From Pseudomonas spelaei (GTDB lineage Bacteria > Pseudomonadota > Gammaproteobacteria > Pseudomonadales > Pseudomonadaceae), in NCBI RefSeq assembly GCF_009724245.1, contig NZ_WNNK01000017.1, positions 84,999-148,998 on the forward strand: DNA of 64,000 nt, given 5' to 3'. Below are positions 44,313 through 53,997 of this stretch, piece by piece. Below the pieces are notes generated by a model that saw nothing but the letters and a program-made list of their open reading frames with translations, had not been told where the DNA came from and did not search any database. The first letter of the stretch is position 1. The number at the start of each line of letters is the position of its first letter. Both the position numbers and the translations under genes were made by a program.

Positions 44313-44496
44313 TGTGTTCTCTTGAGTGGCAGGCTGAAATGACCGCCGCAAACGGGGCACAATCTAGAGCCGTGCGTACGTCTATCTCAAGAGCATAACC
44401 AAACACTGTTCGAACAGCGCACTAAATCGCGGGAATCGAGTCGAACGCTGCACGCGGCCCCACCACTGTGCGTTATTTAACCAAGGCTTTTTCATC

Positions 44497-44922
44497 ATGA
44501 AAAAAACACTGTTGCTACTGTCCACCCTTGCCCTGCTCAGCGCCTGCAACAAAGAAGCTCAGGACAATAAGCCCGTCCCTAAAGTGCCTCCCGCCTCAGT
44601 TCAAGCCACCCTGGTTCCCGAAACCCTGCCTACCGACAAATGGGTTGGCCAGTGGACGGGCGTCGAAGGCCTGAACCTGACCATCAGCAAGGACGACACC
44701 ATCGGTCGCGGCCACTACGTGCTGACCATGCAATACGGCCTCGATGCAGATGACTCGGGGACCTTCAAAGGCGTGGCTACCGAAGACGGTATCAGTTTTA
44801 CCCGCCCCGACGGCCCACAAACCCTGCGTGCCGGCGACGGTGAAGCCACTGGCCTGAAGTGGCTGGCCGATAAAAAGAACTGCCTGGTGGTCAATAGCGG
44901 CGAAGGTTATTGCCGTCCATAA
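44497..44922 (+). CDS. Small lipoprotein of unknown function
   Basis: The 141-residue protein has a lipoprotein signal with lipobox LLSAC (Cys17). A Pro-rich linker is followed by a compact domain (WVGQWTGVEGLNLTISKDD) that resembles small beta-barrel, calycin-like envelope lipoproteins. Asn at position 2 after the Cys predicts release to the outer membrane. I do not recognise a named family. The gene is followed 94 bases later by the metallopeptidase gene on the same strand. Confidence 0.85.
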   Translation: MKKTLLLLSTLALLSACNKEAQDNKPVPKVPPASVQATLVPETLPTDKWVGQWTGVEGLNLTISKDDTIGRGHYVLTMQYGLDADDSGTFKGVATEDGISFTRPDGPQTLRAGDGEATGLKWLADKKNCLVVNSGEGYCRP

Positions 44923-45016
44923 CATCCTTGGGCTTAGATAGCGTCAGACAGCCGGACTGGCGCCAACCCGACTCACCAACAACACTGATCTGCACGTTTA
45001 TCAAGAGGATTGCCAC

Positions 45017-45910
45017 ATGCTATGGAAAAAAGGCCGACGCAGCGACAACGTAGTCGATGCCCGCGATGACAGCGGCGCTGGCGGTGGTGGTGGCATGCGC
45101 TTTGGTGGTGGCAAGGGCCTGAGCCTGACGGCCATTGTGCTGATCGTCGGCATCGGCTGGCTCACCGGCCAGGACCCGATGCAAATCCTCGGGCAACTCA
45201 GTGGCCAACTGACCGAGCAAGCCCCCTCGGTCAGCCCGCAGACGCGCCAGTCCCCTCCGGCCAATGATGAACAAGCCGACTTCGTCCGCGCCGTACTCGG
45301 TGACACCGAAGACACCTGGGGCCAGGTGTTCCAGGAAAACGGCCTGACCTACAAGAACCCCAAGTTGATCCTGTTCCGGGGCCGGGTGAATTCCGCCTGC
45401 GGTGGTGCAACGTCCGCCAGCGGCCCGTTCTATTGCCCGGCTGATCAGCAGGTCTACCTCGACCTGGACTTCTTCCGGGAGATGTCTCAGCGCTTCAAGG
45501 CAGCCGGCGATTTCGCCCAGGCCTACGTGATCGCTCACGAAGTCGGACACCATGTGCAGACCTTGCTCGGGATTTCGGCGAAGATTCAGGCAGCGCGTCA
45601 ACAAGGCCGTCCGATGGAAGGCGATGGCGGCTTGCTGGTACGCCAGGAGCTGCAAGCCGACTGCTTCGCCGGGGTCTGGGCCAATCGAGCGCAGAAGCGC
45701 CTGAACTGGCTGGAGCCGGGGGATATTGAAGAGGCACTGAATGCGGCGAATGCCATCGGCGACGACCGTCTCCAGCAACAAAGCCAGGGCCGTGTCGTGC
45801 CGGACTCGTTCACCCACGGCACGTCGGCACAGCGGGTCCGCTGGTTCAAGACCGGCTTTGCCAATGGCCAAATCAACCAATGCGACACCTTCACCGCCAA
45901 GAGCCTCTAA
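45017..45910 (+). CDS. YpfJ-like putative neutral zinc metallopeptidase
   Basis: The 297-residue protein begins with a charged Gly-rich cytoplasmic stretch (RRSDNVVDARDDSG), one membrane span (about 37-50, LSLTAIVLIVGIGWL) and a periplasmic YpfJ/DUF2342-like zinc peptidase domain. The zinc motif HEVGHH is near residue 175, followed by QELQADCFAGVWA, which supplies the third ligand. Length matches E. coli YpfJ (287). No substrate is known. Its stop is directly followed by the ATG of the next gene, so the two form an operon. Confidence 0.92.
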   Translation: MLWKKGRRSDNVVDARDDSGAGGGGGMRFGGGKGLSLTAIVLIVGIGWLTGQDPMQILGQLSGQLTEQAPSVSPQTRQSPPANDEQADFVRAVLGDTEDTWGQVFQENGLTYKNPKLILFRGRVNSACGGATSASGPFYCPADQQVYLDLDFFREMSQRFKAAGDFAQAYVIAHEVGHHVQTLLGISAKIQAARQQGRPMEGDGGLLVRQELQADCFAGVWANRAQKRLNWLEPGDIEEALNAANAIGDDRLQQQSQGRVVPDSFTHGTSAQRVRWFKTGFANGQINQCDTFTAKSL

Positions 45911-46885
45911 ATGAATAAGCGATCGGGTCTACTGCTGGGCTTGTTGATGACATGCTCCTCCGCCTGGGCTGCCGAAGAGGGGGTCAAGGTCATCAGCCCC
46001 GATCGCTTTCATCTGGAGGCCGGTGACCTGAGCCTTGGCCTGAGCCAGGATTGGCGTCAGCCACTGCCTCAGGTGACCCGCGCACTGATCATCATCCACG
46101 GCCGGCTGCGCAATGCCCAGACCTACCTGAAAAGCGGTGAAGATGCGGCCCAGAGCGCAGGGCAAAGCGCCAATACCCTGGTGATTGCACCGCAGTTTCT
46201 CAACGAGTCCGATGTTAAACGCAACCAGTTGAACACCCAGGTGTTGCGCTGGCACGGCAATGACTGGATGGCCGGCGAGCCCTCCATCGGGCCTGGCCAG
46301 GTCAGCTCCTACGGGGCGCTGGACCAGATCATCAAGCACTTGGGCAATCGCAAGCTGTTCCCGGCCCTGAAGGAAATTGTCGTCGCCGGCCACTCGGGTG
46401 GTGGTCAGGTCGTGCAGCGCTTTGCCTTGACCGGCCACGATCACCCGACCTTGAAAACCGAAGGCATCAGCTTGCGCTATGTGGTCGCCAACCCGTCGTC
46501 CTACGCGTATTTCAGCCCACAGCGTCCGGTGAAATTCGATGTCGCCAGTTGCCCGGGCTTCAATGACTGGAAGTACGGCATGCAGAAGCTGCCGGAGTAC
46601 GCCAAGGGGCAAAGCGCCGAGGTGCTTGAGCAAACGTATGTGGCGCGCGACATCACCTACCTGCTGGGCCAAAAGGACACCGATCCCAATCACCCAGCGT
46701 TGGACAAGAGCTGCGAGGCCGAAACCCAGGGCCCGTACCGACTGATTCGCGGGCACAACTACTTCGATTACCTCAAGCAACGGCATCCGCAGTTGAGCCA
46801 CAAGCTGGTTGAGGTGCCCGGGGTTGGGCATGACGGGGACAAGATGTTTACCGCGCCTGAGGGGCGCAAGGTGTTGTTCCCATAG
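45911..46885 (+). CDS. Periplasmic alpha/beta hydrolase
   Basis: The 324-residue protein has a signal peptide (cleavage after SSAWA) and an alpha/beta-hydrolase fold with oxyanion-side segment IIHGRLRNAQTY and nucleophile elbow VAGHSGGGQVV (Ser about 161). A likely acid in the LLGQKDTDPNH segment and the final His in GVGHDGDKMF complete a triad. It begins immediately after the YpfJ-like gene stop. An esterase or lipase role in the periplasm is likely, but the substrate is not indicated. Confidence 0.88.
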   Translation: MNKRSGLLLGLLMTCSSAWAAEEGVKVISPDRFHLEAGDLSLGLSQDWRQPLPQVTRALIIIHGRLRNAQTYLKSGEDAAQSAGQSANTLVIAPQFLNESDVKRNQLNTQVLRWHGNDWMAGEPSIGPGQVSSYGALDQIIKHLGNRKLFPALKEIVVAGHSGGGQVVQRFALTGHDHPTLKTEGISLRYVVANPSSYAYFSPQRPVKFDVASCPGFNDWKYGMQKLPEYAKGQSAEVLEQTYVARDITYLLGQKDTDPNHPALDKSCEAETQGPYRLIRGHNYFDYLKQRHPQLSHKLVEVPGVGHDGDKMFTAPEGRKVLFP

Positions 46886-46907
46886 CCCCTGAAGAAACCG
46901 GATCAAA

Positions 46908-46999
46908 ATGTAGGAGCTGGCTTGCCTGCGATGACGGTGTAACAGTCAACATCAGTGTTGAATGTTAGTCAGCCATCGCAGGCAAGCCAGCTCCCACAT
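46908..46999. repeat. REPIN between the hydrolase and HAD genes
   Basis: Arms GTAGGAGCTGGCTTGCCTGC and GCAGGCAAGCCAGCTCCCAC face each other across about 44 bases. The left arm carries one mismatch (GTAGG instead of GTGGG). It lies between convergent genes. Confidence 0.88.
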
Positions 47000-47018
47000 T
47001 TGATTTTCATTGTCTGGT

Positions 47019-47606
47019 CTAGATCATCTGGCGCAACACCGCACAATCCTCGGCATGCCAGTCGGCCAGTTCAGGCCATGGGTTGTCGGGTAGATTAACC
47101 AGCACGGTTTTAGTCCCCGCCGCCCGACCGCAATCCAGGTCGAAGCGATAGTCTCCCACCATCACCATCTGACTCGGCGCAACATCCCAAGCCTGTGCCA
47201 GTTTCAGCAGGCCACCCGGATCAGGCTTGGGTGGGGCATCATCACGGCCCAGCACATCCTCGGCCGCAAAACAGTCGGCCAAGCCGATGGCGTGCAGCGT
47301 CACATGGGCCAGCTCCCGGGCATTACGGGTCAGGATGCCCAGGCGATAACCACGCTGCGCCAATTCCCGCACCAACTCCACGGCACCGGTCGCGGCAACA
47401 GAACCCACCGCCAGGTCCCGCTCATGTTCCAGCAACCAGGCATGCTTGGCCGCCGCTTCAGCAGCAGGCAACGCTGCCAGGTGCGTAAGGATGTCGTCAC
47501 TCGCCGGAATATCCAGGGCCACGCGAATGGCCGCAAAGTCATGTACAGCGACGGTCAGGGTGCCGTCCATGTCGAACACCCAATACTTAACGTCACCCAG
47601 GCTCAT
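47019..47606 (-). CDS. HAD-superfamily phosphatase (subfamily IA)
   Basis: The 195-residue protein has all HAD motifs: VFDMDGTL (motif I, residues about 10-17), LGILTRNAREL (motif II), a lysine in DDAPPKPDPGGLL (motif III) and MVGDYRFDLDCGRAAG (motif IV). It probably removes phosphate from a small metabolite, similar to GPH/phosphoglycolate phosphatase-like enzymes. The ATG at 47606 overlaps the tesB stop by four bases, so the pair is translationally coupled. Confidence 0.9.
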   Translation of the reverse strand: MSLGDVKYWVFDMDGTLTVAVHDFAAIRVALDIPASDDILTHLAALPAAEAAAKHAWLLEHERDLAVGSVAATGAVELVRELAQRGYRLGILTRNARELAHVTLHAIGLADCFAAEDVLGRDDAPPKPDPGGLLKLAQAWDVAPSQMVMVGDYRFDLDCGRAAGTKTVLVNLPDNPWPELADWHAEDCAVLRQMI

Positions 47607-48472
47607 GCCCAATCCTTGCGGTGGCGAATCAAGCCTTCCTGAGTCACCGATGCCACCAGTTGCCCGGCACGGTTGTATACGCTGCCCCGGGAGAACCCAC
47701 GGGAATTACCGGCCCATGGGCTGTCCATGGCGTAGAGCAGCCAGTCATCGGCGCGCAGGTCGCCATGGAACCACAGCGCGTGGTCGAGGCTGGCGACTTG
47801 CATGTCTTTCTGCCACACGGTCTTGCCATGGGGCAGCAACGAAGTGGTCAGCAGACCGAAGTCCGATGCATAGGCCAGCAAGTATTTATGCAGCGCCGGC
47901 GAGTCGGCCAAGGCGCCGTCGGCGCGAAACCACACATATTTGACCGGATCAGACGGCTGCGGGTTGAACGGGTCTTTCTCGGTCACCGGCCGTACTTCGA
48001 TGGGCTTGGGGCACAGCAATTTTTCGCGCATGTGCTCGGGAATCAGGTGCGCCCGCTGTTGGGTCAGCTCCAGCTCCGAGGGCAGGTTTTCCGGACCGAC
48101 CACCTGAGGCATGGTCGTCTGGTGCTCGAAGCCCTCTTCGTCGTACTGGAACGAAGCGCTGCAGGTGAAGATCGGGTTGCCCTTCTGGATCGCCGTCACC
48201 CGGCGCGTGCTGAAGCTGCCGCCATCGCGCACCCGATCGACCTGATACACCACCGGTAACGCTGCATCGCCTGGGCGCAGAAAGTAACCGTGCAAGGAAT
48301 GCACATGCCGCGCTTCTTCAACGGTCTGGCTCGCCGCCGACAACGATTGGCCCAGCACCTGACCGCCGAACAGTTGGCGAAAGCCCAGGTCCTGGCTGCG
48401 GCCGCGAAAGAGGTTTTCCTCGATCGGTTCCAGGGTCAGCAGGTCCACCAGATCTTCCAACACTTGGCTCAT
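47603..48472 (-). CDS. tesB: Acyl-CoA thioesterase II TesB
   Basis: The 289-residue double hot-dog thioesterase hydrolyses medium- and long-chain acyl-CoA. TesB features include LFRGRSQDLGFRQLFGGQVL at the start, HSLHGYFLRPGD, VDRVRDGGSFSTRRV and the C-terminal SLDHALWFHGDLRADDWLLY with its catalytic Asp. Length matches E. coli TesB (286). The position before a HAD phosphatase and an acetyltransferase agrees, from memory, with the P. aeruginosa PA3942 region. Confidence 0.95.
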   Translation of the reverse strand: MSQVLEDLVDLLTLEPIEENLFRGRSQDLGFRQLFGGQVLGQSLSAASQTVEEARHVHSLHGYFLRPGDAALPVVYQVDRVRDGGSFSTRRVTAIQKGNPIFTCSASFQYDEEGFEHQTTMPQVVGPENLPSELELTQQRAHLIPEHMREKLLCPKPIEVRPVTEKDPFNPQPSDPVKYVWFRADGALADSPALHKYLLAYASDFGLLTTSLLPHGKTVWQKDMQVASLDHALWFHGDLRADDWLLYAMDSPWAGNSRGFSRGSVYNRAGQLVASVTQEGLIRHRKDWA

Positions 48473-48515
48473 AAAGCAATGCTCCTACAACAATCTATTG
48501 GGCATTCCGGGCTGC

Positions 48516-49085
48516 TTATCCGTGCAGCGTATCCAACCATTGGGCGCGGGTGATGCGGTACAAAACATGATGGCGCAACGGGTCATCCGCCGCGACCTTG
48601 GGGTGTTCAAAATCTGCCGACGGATCGTACTGCATACCGATGGCCTGCATGACTTTCTGTGACGGCAAATTGGTTTGGGTGGTGAAAGCGACGACGTCAT
48701 TCAGCTTCAGTCGGTCGAAGCCACAGCGCAATGCGGTCCAGGCCGCCTCACTGGCGTAACCCAGGCCCCAATGCTCCTTGGCCAGGCGCCAGCCAATCTC
48801 CACCGCCGGGGTGAACTCGGCATCGAAGCTGACATTCAGCAACCCGGTCAGGCCGATAAACTCACCGCCGTCCTTGCGCTGCAAGGCCCACAGTCCAAAG
48901 CCGTACTCGGCAAAGTGACCCCGAATCCGTCCGATCAGCGCCGCGCTTTCCAGGCGACTCAGGGTGGCCGGAAAATAACGCATCACCTGCGGGTCGGCGC
49001 ACATCCGGGCAAACTCCGGCAGATCGGCATCACTCCATTGGCGCAACACCAGGCGTGCGCTTTCCAATTCCTGTATCGGCTCCAT
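48516..49085 (-). CDS. GNAT-family N-acetyltransferase (RimJ/RimL type)
   Basis: The 189-residue protein begins with the RimJ-like pattern LESARLVLRQWSDADLPEFA and carries the acetyl-CoA motif region WRLAKEHWGLGYASEAAWTA and AFTTQTNLPSQKVMQAIGM. The substrate could be a ribosomal protein N-terminus or a small metabolite. The ATG at 49085 is used. It ends 43 bases before tesB on the same strand and may form one transcription unit with tesB and the HAD gene. Confidence 0.9.
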   Translation of the reverse strand: MEPIQELESARLVLRQWSDADLPEFARMCADPQVMRYFPATLSRLESAALIGRIRGHFAEYGFGLWALQRKDGGEFIGLTGLLNVSFDAEFTPAVEIGWRLAKEHWGLGYASEAAWTALRCGFDRLKLNDVVAFTTQTNLPSQKVMQAIGMQYDPSADFEHPKVAADDPLRHHVLYRITRAQWLDTLHG

Positions 49086-49161
49086 TGATCCCCCTCCCCT
49101 GCCATGTGCGTAAGTGTACCGCGCTGTTAAGATCCGTCGCTGGTCCCCGTCAGAAATTGCC

Positions 49162-50082
49162 ATGCCTTTGCCACTGATCTACCACGACGACTACAGTCCT
49201 GAGTTCCCGGCGGACCACCGCTTCCCCATGGATAAGTTCCGCCTGTTGCGCGATCACCTGGTGGACAGCGGCCTGACTCAGGACAGCCAACTGCTGCGCC
49301 CGGAACTGTGCCCGGCAGAGATTCTGGCCCTCGCCCATGAACCTGGGTATATCGAACGCTATATGAGTGGCGAGTTATCCCGCGAAGACCAACGGCGCCT
49401 TGGCTTGCCCTGGAGCGAAGCCCTGGCCCGACGTACCGTGCGCGCCGTCGGCGGCTCGCTGTTAGCCGCTGAACAGGCGCTGGAGCACGGCCTGGCCTGC
49501 CATCTGGCGGGTGGTACTCATCACGCCCACTACGACTATCCGGCAGGTTTCTGCATCTTTAATGACTTGGCGGTAATCAGTCATTACCTGCTTGAAAGCG
49601 GCCGGGTCGACCGAGTGCTGATCTTCGACTGTGACGTGCATCAGGGCGACGGCACCGCGCGCATCCTCGAACACACCCCGGACGCCATCACCGTATCCCT
49701 GCACTGCGAAAAGAATTTCCCAGCACGCAAGGCCCGCAGCGACTGGGATATTCCGCTTCCCATGGGCATGGGCGACGCCGATTACCTCAAGGTGGTAGAC
49801 GATGCCCTCAACTACCTGCTGCCGCTGTATCAACCCGACCTGGTGCTGTACGACGCCGGCGTCGATGTGCACAAGGACGACGCCCTCGGCTATCTCAAGC
49901 TGACCGACCAAGGCGTCGCCGCCCGCGACGAAAGCGTGATGCGCCATTGCCTGGGCCGCGACATCCCGGTGATGGGCGTGATTGGCGGCGGCTACAGCAA
50001 GGACCGCCCCGCCCTCGCCCGCCGCCATGGCATTTTGCATCACAGTGCGCAGCGGGTATGGACGTCATCAGGTTGTCACTGA
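49162..50082 (+). CDS. Histone-deacetylase-family (acetoin-utilisation-like) hydrolase
   Basis: The 306-residue zinc hydrolase has the HDAC motifs GGTHHAHYDYPAGFCIFNDL (general-base His pair), FDCDVHQGDGTA (zinc Asp and His), the later YDAGVDVHKDDALG (zinc Asp) and GGGYSKD. The family removes acetyl or acyl groups from lysines, polyamines or small amides; which applies here is unknown. The ATG at 49162 (MPLPLIYHDDYSPEF) is standard. It diverges from the acetyltransferase gene 76 bases away, an acetylation/deacetylation pairing that may be accidental. Confidence 0.92.
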   Translation: MPLPLIYHDDYSPEFPADHRFPMDKFRLLRDHLVDSGLTQDSQLLRPELCPAEILALAHEPGYIERYMSGELSREDQRRLGLPWSEALARRTVRAVGGSLLAAEQALEHGLACHLAGGTHHAHYDYPAGFCIFNDLAVISHYLLESGRVDRVLIFDCDVHQGDGTARILEHTPDAITVSLHCEKNFPARKARSDWDIPLPMGMGDADYLKVVDDALNYLLPLYQPDLVLYDAGVDVHKDDALGYLKLTDQGVAARDESVMRHCLGRDIPVMGVIGGGYSKDRPALARRHGILHHSAQRVWTSSGCH

Positions 50083-50254
50083 AGTGTGGGCGTTACCCAC
50101 AATCGCTGTGGAACTGCCTGTGGATAACCTGAGTGAAACCCTCTGTAAGCTAGCAGGCACATAGCTTGTAGGAAGCTGTACGTTTTTTGATCAGGCAGTC
50201 TCGGCGTCCTCGGGTAGAATGCTCGGCCTACTTTGCCGAACCGCAGTCACTCTC

Positions 50255-51499
50255 ATGCCTCAGACCCACGCCCAGTCTCATCACGTCATCATCATCGGCG
50301 GCGGCCCCGCCGGGCTGATGGCTGCCGAAGTGCTGAGCCAGGCCGGGGTCAAGGTCGATCTGTACGACGGCATGCCCTCGGTGGGCCGCAAGTTCCTGCT
50401 GGCGGGCGTGGGTGGGATGAACATTACCCATTCCGAAGCCTATCCGGCGTTTCTCTCGCGCTATGCCGAACGTGCGCCACAGATCGCGCCGTTGCTGCAT
50501 CAGTTCGGTGCCGAGGCATTGTGCGAATGGATTCATGGGCTGGGGATTCAAACCTTTGTCGGCAGCTCCGGCCGAGTCTTTCCTACCGACATGAAAGCCG
50601 CCCCGCTACTTCGGGCCTGGCTCAAGCGCCTACGGGATCAGGGCGTAGTTATCCACACCCGTCATCGCTGGTTGGGCTGGAATGACGACGCCAGCCTGCT
50701 TATCCACAGCCCCGAGGGCGATAAAAGCCTACGCAGCGATGCGGTACTGCTGGCCCTGGGCGGCGGCAGTTGGTCGCGCTTGGGTTCCGATGGCGCCTGG
50801 CTCAAGCTACTGGAAGACAAAGGCGTCCCTTACGCGCCACTGCAACCGAGCAACTGCGGCTTCGAGGTGTCAGCCTGGAGCGAGCTGATGGTCAGCAAAT
50901 TCGCCGGTGCCCCGTTGAAAAACGTTGCTATTGGCCTGGCGGATGACAAGCCGCGACTGGGTGAATGTGTGATCACCGCCACAGGGATTGAAGGCAGCCT
51001 GATCTACGCCCTGTCGGCACCGATTCGCGAGGCGATCAATCGGGAGGGAACGGCCACGGTGCATATCGACCTGCTACCGGGCAGGTCGTTGGACAAGGTC
51101 CAGGCCGCACTGGCCAAACCCCGCGGGTCGCGCTCGATGAGCAAGCACTTGCACAGTCAGTTGGGGTTGGATGGCGTGAAAGCCGCACTGTTGCGAGAGT
51201 TGGCACCCGCCGAGCACTTCAACGACCCGGCGCAGTTGGCCATCGATATCAAGGCACTGCCCCTGACGCTGGTAAAAGCCAGGCCCATGGACGAAGCCAT
51301 CAGTACTGCGGGCGGTGTGCCGTTTGAAGCGCTGGATGAACGATTGATGGTCAAGCAATTGCCGGGCGTGTTCTGCGCGGGCGAGATGCTGGACTGGGAA
51401 GCGCCGACGGGCGGGTATCTGCTGACGGGGTGTTTTGCCAGCGGCCGGGCCGCCGGGCGGGGTGTGCTGGAGTGGCTGAACACACAAATCCCGGATTGA
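50255..51499 (+). CDS. HI0933-like flavoprotein (TIGR03862 type)
   Basis: The 414-residue FAD/NAD(P)-binding oxidoreductase has an N-terminal dinucleotide motif IIIGGGPAGLMAAEVL, the GRKFLLAGVGGMNITHSE signature of HI0933/BaiN-like proteins, ALGGGSWSRLG in the middle and C-terminal CAGEMLDWEAPTGGYLL. The family is widespread, but its reaction is poorly known. The ATG at 50255 is used; the frame extends 12 codons upstream from another possible start. Confidence 0.88.
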   Translation: MPQTHAQSHHVIIIGGGPAGLMAAEVLSQAGVKVDLYDGMPSVGRKFLLAGVGGMNITHSEAYPAFLSRYAERAPQIAPLLHQFGAEALCEWIHGLGIQTFVGSSGRVFPTDMKAAPLLRAWLKRLRDQGVVIHTRHRWLGWNDDASLLIHSPEGDKSLRSDAVLLALGGGSWSRLGSDGAWLKLLEDKGVPYAPLQPSNCGFEVSAWSELMVSKFAGAPLKNVAIGLADDKPRLGECVITATGIEGSLIYALSAPIREAINREGTATVHIDLLPGRSLDKVQAALAKPRGSRSMSKHLHSQLGLDGVKAALLRELAPAEHFNDPAQLAIDIKALPLTLVKARPMDEAISTAGGVPFEALDERLMVKQLPGVFCAGEMLDWEAPTGGYLLTGCFASGRAAGRGVLEWLNTQIPD

Positions 51500-51510
51500 A
51501 ACACACGCCA

Positions 51511-51550
51511 ATGTGGGAGCTGGCTCGCCTGCGATGAGGCCATCGCAGGC
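51511..51550. repeat. Truncated REPIN
   Basis: One full arm GTGGGAGCTGGCTCGCCTGC(GATG) is followed after AGGC by only the first ten bases of the opposite arm (CATCGCAGGC). It lies between convergent genes and looks like a decayed or partly deleted copy. Confidence 0.8.
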
Positions 51551-51560
51551 ACCTTGAAAC

Positions 51561-52892
51561 TTACTTCTTCTTACGCGGCCCGGTATTAAACACCGGCACC
51601 TTGCGCACCGGCTTAAGCGAAGGCTCCGCCACCGACACTTCACCACTCTCCACCCACTTGCCCAGGTTGCGCTTGCCGCCACCCGAGGTCTTGGGTTTCT
51701 TCGGCTTCTTCGGCTTTTTCACCACCTGACCACTGGAGTCAGTGTCCGGCACCCGATGCTCCGGCTCGAAGTCCTGCTCCATATGCCGGGTCAACGTCTG
51801 ACGGGTCAGCATCTCGATGGCCGACAACATGTTCACTTCATCGGCACACACCAGGGAAATCGCCTCACCGGTGTTGCCCGCACGACCGGTACGACCGATG
51901 CGGTGGATGTAGTCTTCAGCCACAATCGGCAGGTCAAAGTTGACCACCAGCGGCAAGTCTTCGATGTCCAGGCCACGGGCCGCCACGTCGGTGGCTACCA
52001 AAATCTGCACATCGCTGGACTTGAAGCGATCCAGCGCCCGCTGGCGGGTCGCTTGTGGCTTGTCACCATGAATACCGTCGGCGTTGATGCCCAGGCCCTG
52101 AAGTTTTTCCACCAGCGCATCCACGCCGTTGCGTGTCTTGGCGAACACCAGTACCTGCTTCCAGCGACCCTTGCGCATCAAGTGTACAAACAGTTCCGCC
52201 TTGCGCTTCTTGTCCACCGGCACCACCCATTGCTTGACGGTGTTGGCGGCGACGTTGCGCGGGCTGACTTCGACGATCAACGGGTCAATGAGCATCTGCC
52301 CGGCCAGCAGGCGGATCTCGTCGGAGAAGGTCGCGGAGAACAGCAGGGTCTGGCGCTTTTTCGGCAGCATGCGGTAAATGTTCGCCAGTTCTTCGGAGAA
52401 GCCCAGGTCGAGCATGCGATCGGCTTCATCCAGCACCAGGGTTTGCAGCTGATTGAGTTTCAGCGCGTTCTGACGGAACAGGTCGATCAGCCGGCCAGGC
52501 GTGGCGACCAGCACATCGACGCCTTTGCGCAGCTTCATCATCTGCGGGTTGATGCTCACGCCGCCATACACGGCGTACGTGGTCAGCGGCAGGTGTTGGG
52601 CGTACTCGGCGACGCTGGCGTGGACCTGCTCGGCGAGCTCGCGGGTCGGGCACAGGATCAGCGCGCGCACCGAGTTGGCGGTAACTTTCGGCCCTTCCAT
52701 CGTCAGCAGTTGCAGCAGCGGCACGGCGAAACCGGCGGTCTTGCCAGTACCGGTCTGGGCTGCGGCCATCAGGTCGCGACCGGCCAGCACCGCCGGAATG
52801 GCTTGCGCCTGCACCGGCGTCGGGGTCTGGTAGCCGAGCGTCTCAAGGGCGCGCAGCAAGGGTTCGATCAGGCCAAGGGTGGCGAAAGTCAT
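51561..52892 (-). CDS. rhlE: RhlE-like DEAD-box RNA helicase
   Basis: The 443-residue ATP-dependent RNA helicase has the full motif set: Q motif with PTPVQAQAIP, AQTGTGKT (motif I), PTRELAEQ (Ia), DEAD (II), SAT (III), VATDVAARGLDI (V) and HRIGRTGR (VI). A basic, low-complexity C-terminal tail (Lys-Pro repeats KKPKKPKKPK, then RNLGKW) fits the RhlE group that acts in ribosome assembly and RNA turnover. The ATG at 52892 is used. From memory the locus corresponds to PA3950. Confidence 0.92.
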   Translation of the reverse strand: MTFATLGLIEPLLRALETLGYQTPTPVQAQAIPAVLAGRDLMAAAQTGTGKTAGFAVPLLQLLTMEGPKVTANSVRALILCPTRELAEQVHASVAEYAQHLPLTTYAVYGGVSINPQMMKLRKGVDVLVATPGRLIDLFRQNALKLNQLQTLVLDEADRMLDLGFSEELANIYRMLPKKRQTLLFSATFSDEIRLLAGQMLIDPLIVEVSPRNVAANTVKQWVVPVDKKRKAELFVHLMRKGRWKQVLVFAKTRNGVDALVEKLQGLGINADGIHGDKPQATRQRALDRFKSSDVQILVATDVAARGLDIEDLPLVVNFDLPIVAEDYIHRIGRTGRAGNTGEAISLVCADEVNMLSAIEMLTRQTLTRHMEQDFEPEHRVPDTDSSGQVVKKPKKPKKPKTSGGGKRNLGKWVESGEVSVAEPSLKPVRKVPVFNTGPRKKK

Positions 52893-52940
52893 GGGATTAC
52901 CGTAGAAAAAAGTCAGCGCAAGGTCGCAATGCGCCGCAGT

Positions 52941-53837
52941 TTACCCTAAATCCGGTTTGGGCTTGCGCCACTGTGGCAGGCTGATCAGCAGCACCGCGCT
53001 GATGATCACCAGCATCGCCAACGCTTCTTCCATACCAATGGTCTCGCCGACAAACACAATCCCCAGCAACACCGCCACTGCCGGGTTGACGTAGGCATAA
53101 CTGGTGGCCGCCGCCGGACGCACGTGCTTGAGCAGGTACATATAGGCGTTGAAGGCGATGATGGAACCGAACACGGCCAGGTAAGCCAGGGCCAACCACC
53201 CTTCAACCGGTGGCATCGCGTCGAGGTGCTCGCCCTTGAGTGCGCTGCCCACCAATAACACCGCGCCGGCGATCAGCATTTCTGCCGCACTGGCCATGGC
53301 ACCTTGGGGTAACGGCAAGTGCTTGCTCCACACCGAACCGAACGCCCAGGAAGCAGCGGCAAAAATCAGCAAGGCCGCGCCGAGCGGACTGGATTGCAAG
53401 TTGGAACCCATGTTCAGCATGGCGATCCCGATAATCCCCAGCAGCACCCCGGCCCACTCAAGACGGGTATTACGCGCGCCCCAGAAAAACCCACAGAGCA
53501 AGGTAAACAGCGGAACCGTCGCCACCGCCAACGCGGCGACGCCGGACGCCACACCGGTATGCTCCGCGACAGTGACCGCGCCATTACCAAACGTCAGCAG
53601 CAAGATGCCGATCTTGCCCGCGGCCTTCCACTGCACCCAGGTCGGCGCCGGAACCCCGCGCCAGCGCAGATAGCCATACATCAGTGCGCCCGCCGCGAGA
53701 AAACGAATCCCGCCCAACATCAACGGCGGCCAATACTCCACACCAATACGAATCACCAGGTAGGTAGACCCCCAGATCACATACAGCGCAAAAAAAGCGG
53801 CGATCAACGGTAAGGGAAAGCGGCGTGGGCCAGGCAT
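52941..53837 (-). CDS. EamA/DMT-family transporter (YedA-like)
   Basis: The 298-residue inner-membrane protein has ten spans in two EamA repeats, with the first-span motif YVIWGSTYLVIRIGVEYWPP and the second-repeat AYLAVFGSIIAFNAYMYLL of the YedA/RhtA-like amino-acid and metabolite exporters. It diverges from an Lrp/AsnC regulator gene 160 bases away, a layout typical of exporters controlled by Lrp-type proteins, so amino-acid export is plausible. Confidence 0.9.
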   Translation of the reverse strand: MPGPRRFPLPLIAAFFALYVIWGSTYLVIRIGVEYWPPLMLGGIRFLAAGALMYGYLRWRGVPAPTWVQWKAAGKIGILLLTFGNGAVTVAEHTGVASGVAALAVATVPLFTLLCGFFWGARNTRLEWAGVLLGIIGIAMLNMGSNLQSSPLGAALLIFAAASWAFGSVWSKHLPLPQGAMASAAEMLIAGAVLLVGSALKGEHLDAMPPVEGWLALAYLAVFGSIIAFNAYMYLLKHVRPAAATSYAYVNPAVAVLLGIVFVGETIGMEEALAMLVIISAVLLISLPQWRKPKPDLG

Positions 53838-53997
53838 GGGGCAGCTCTACGGCAGGACAAGGGAGGCTTATTCTAGAAAGGCAGCCTCGTAAACATAAGT
53901 TACAAAACCTGTTTAAAGCGCCAGTACACTTTTCAAAGCATGGTTATCAAGGCTATAACCCGTGCTTTCGAAAGCCACGCGTTCCCGGAGCCTTACC

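Noticed and set aside
50100..50135. DnaA-box-like TGTGGATAA sequences
   Set aside because: Isolated single copies here and elsewhere in the window without clustering or an origin context.
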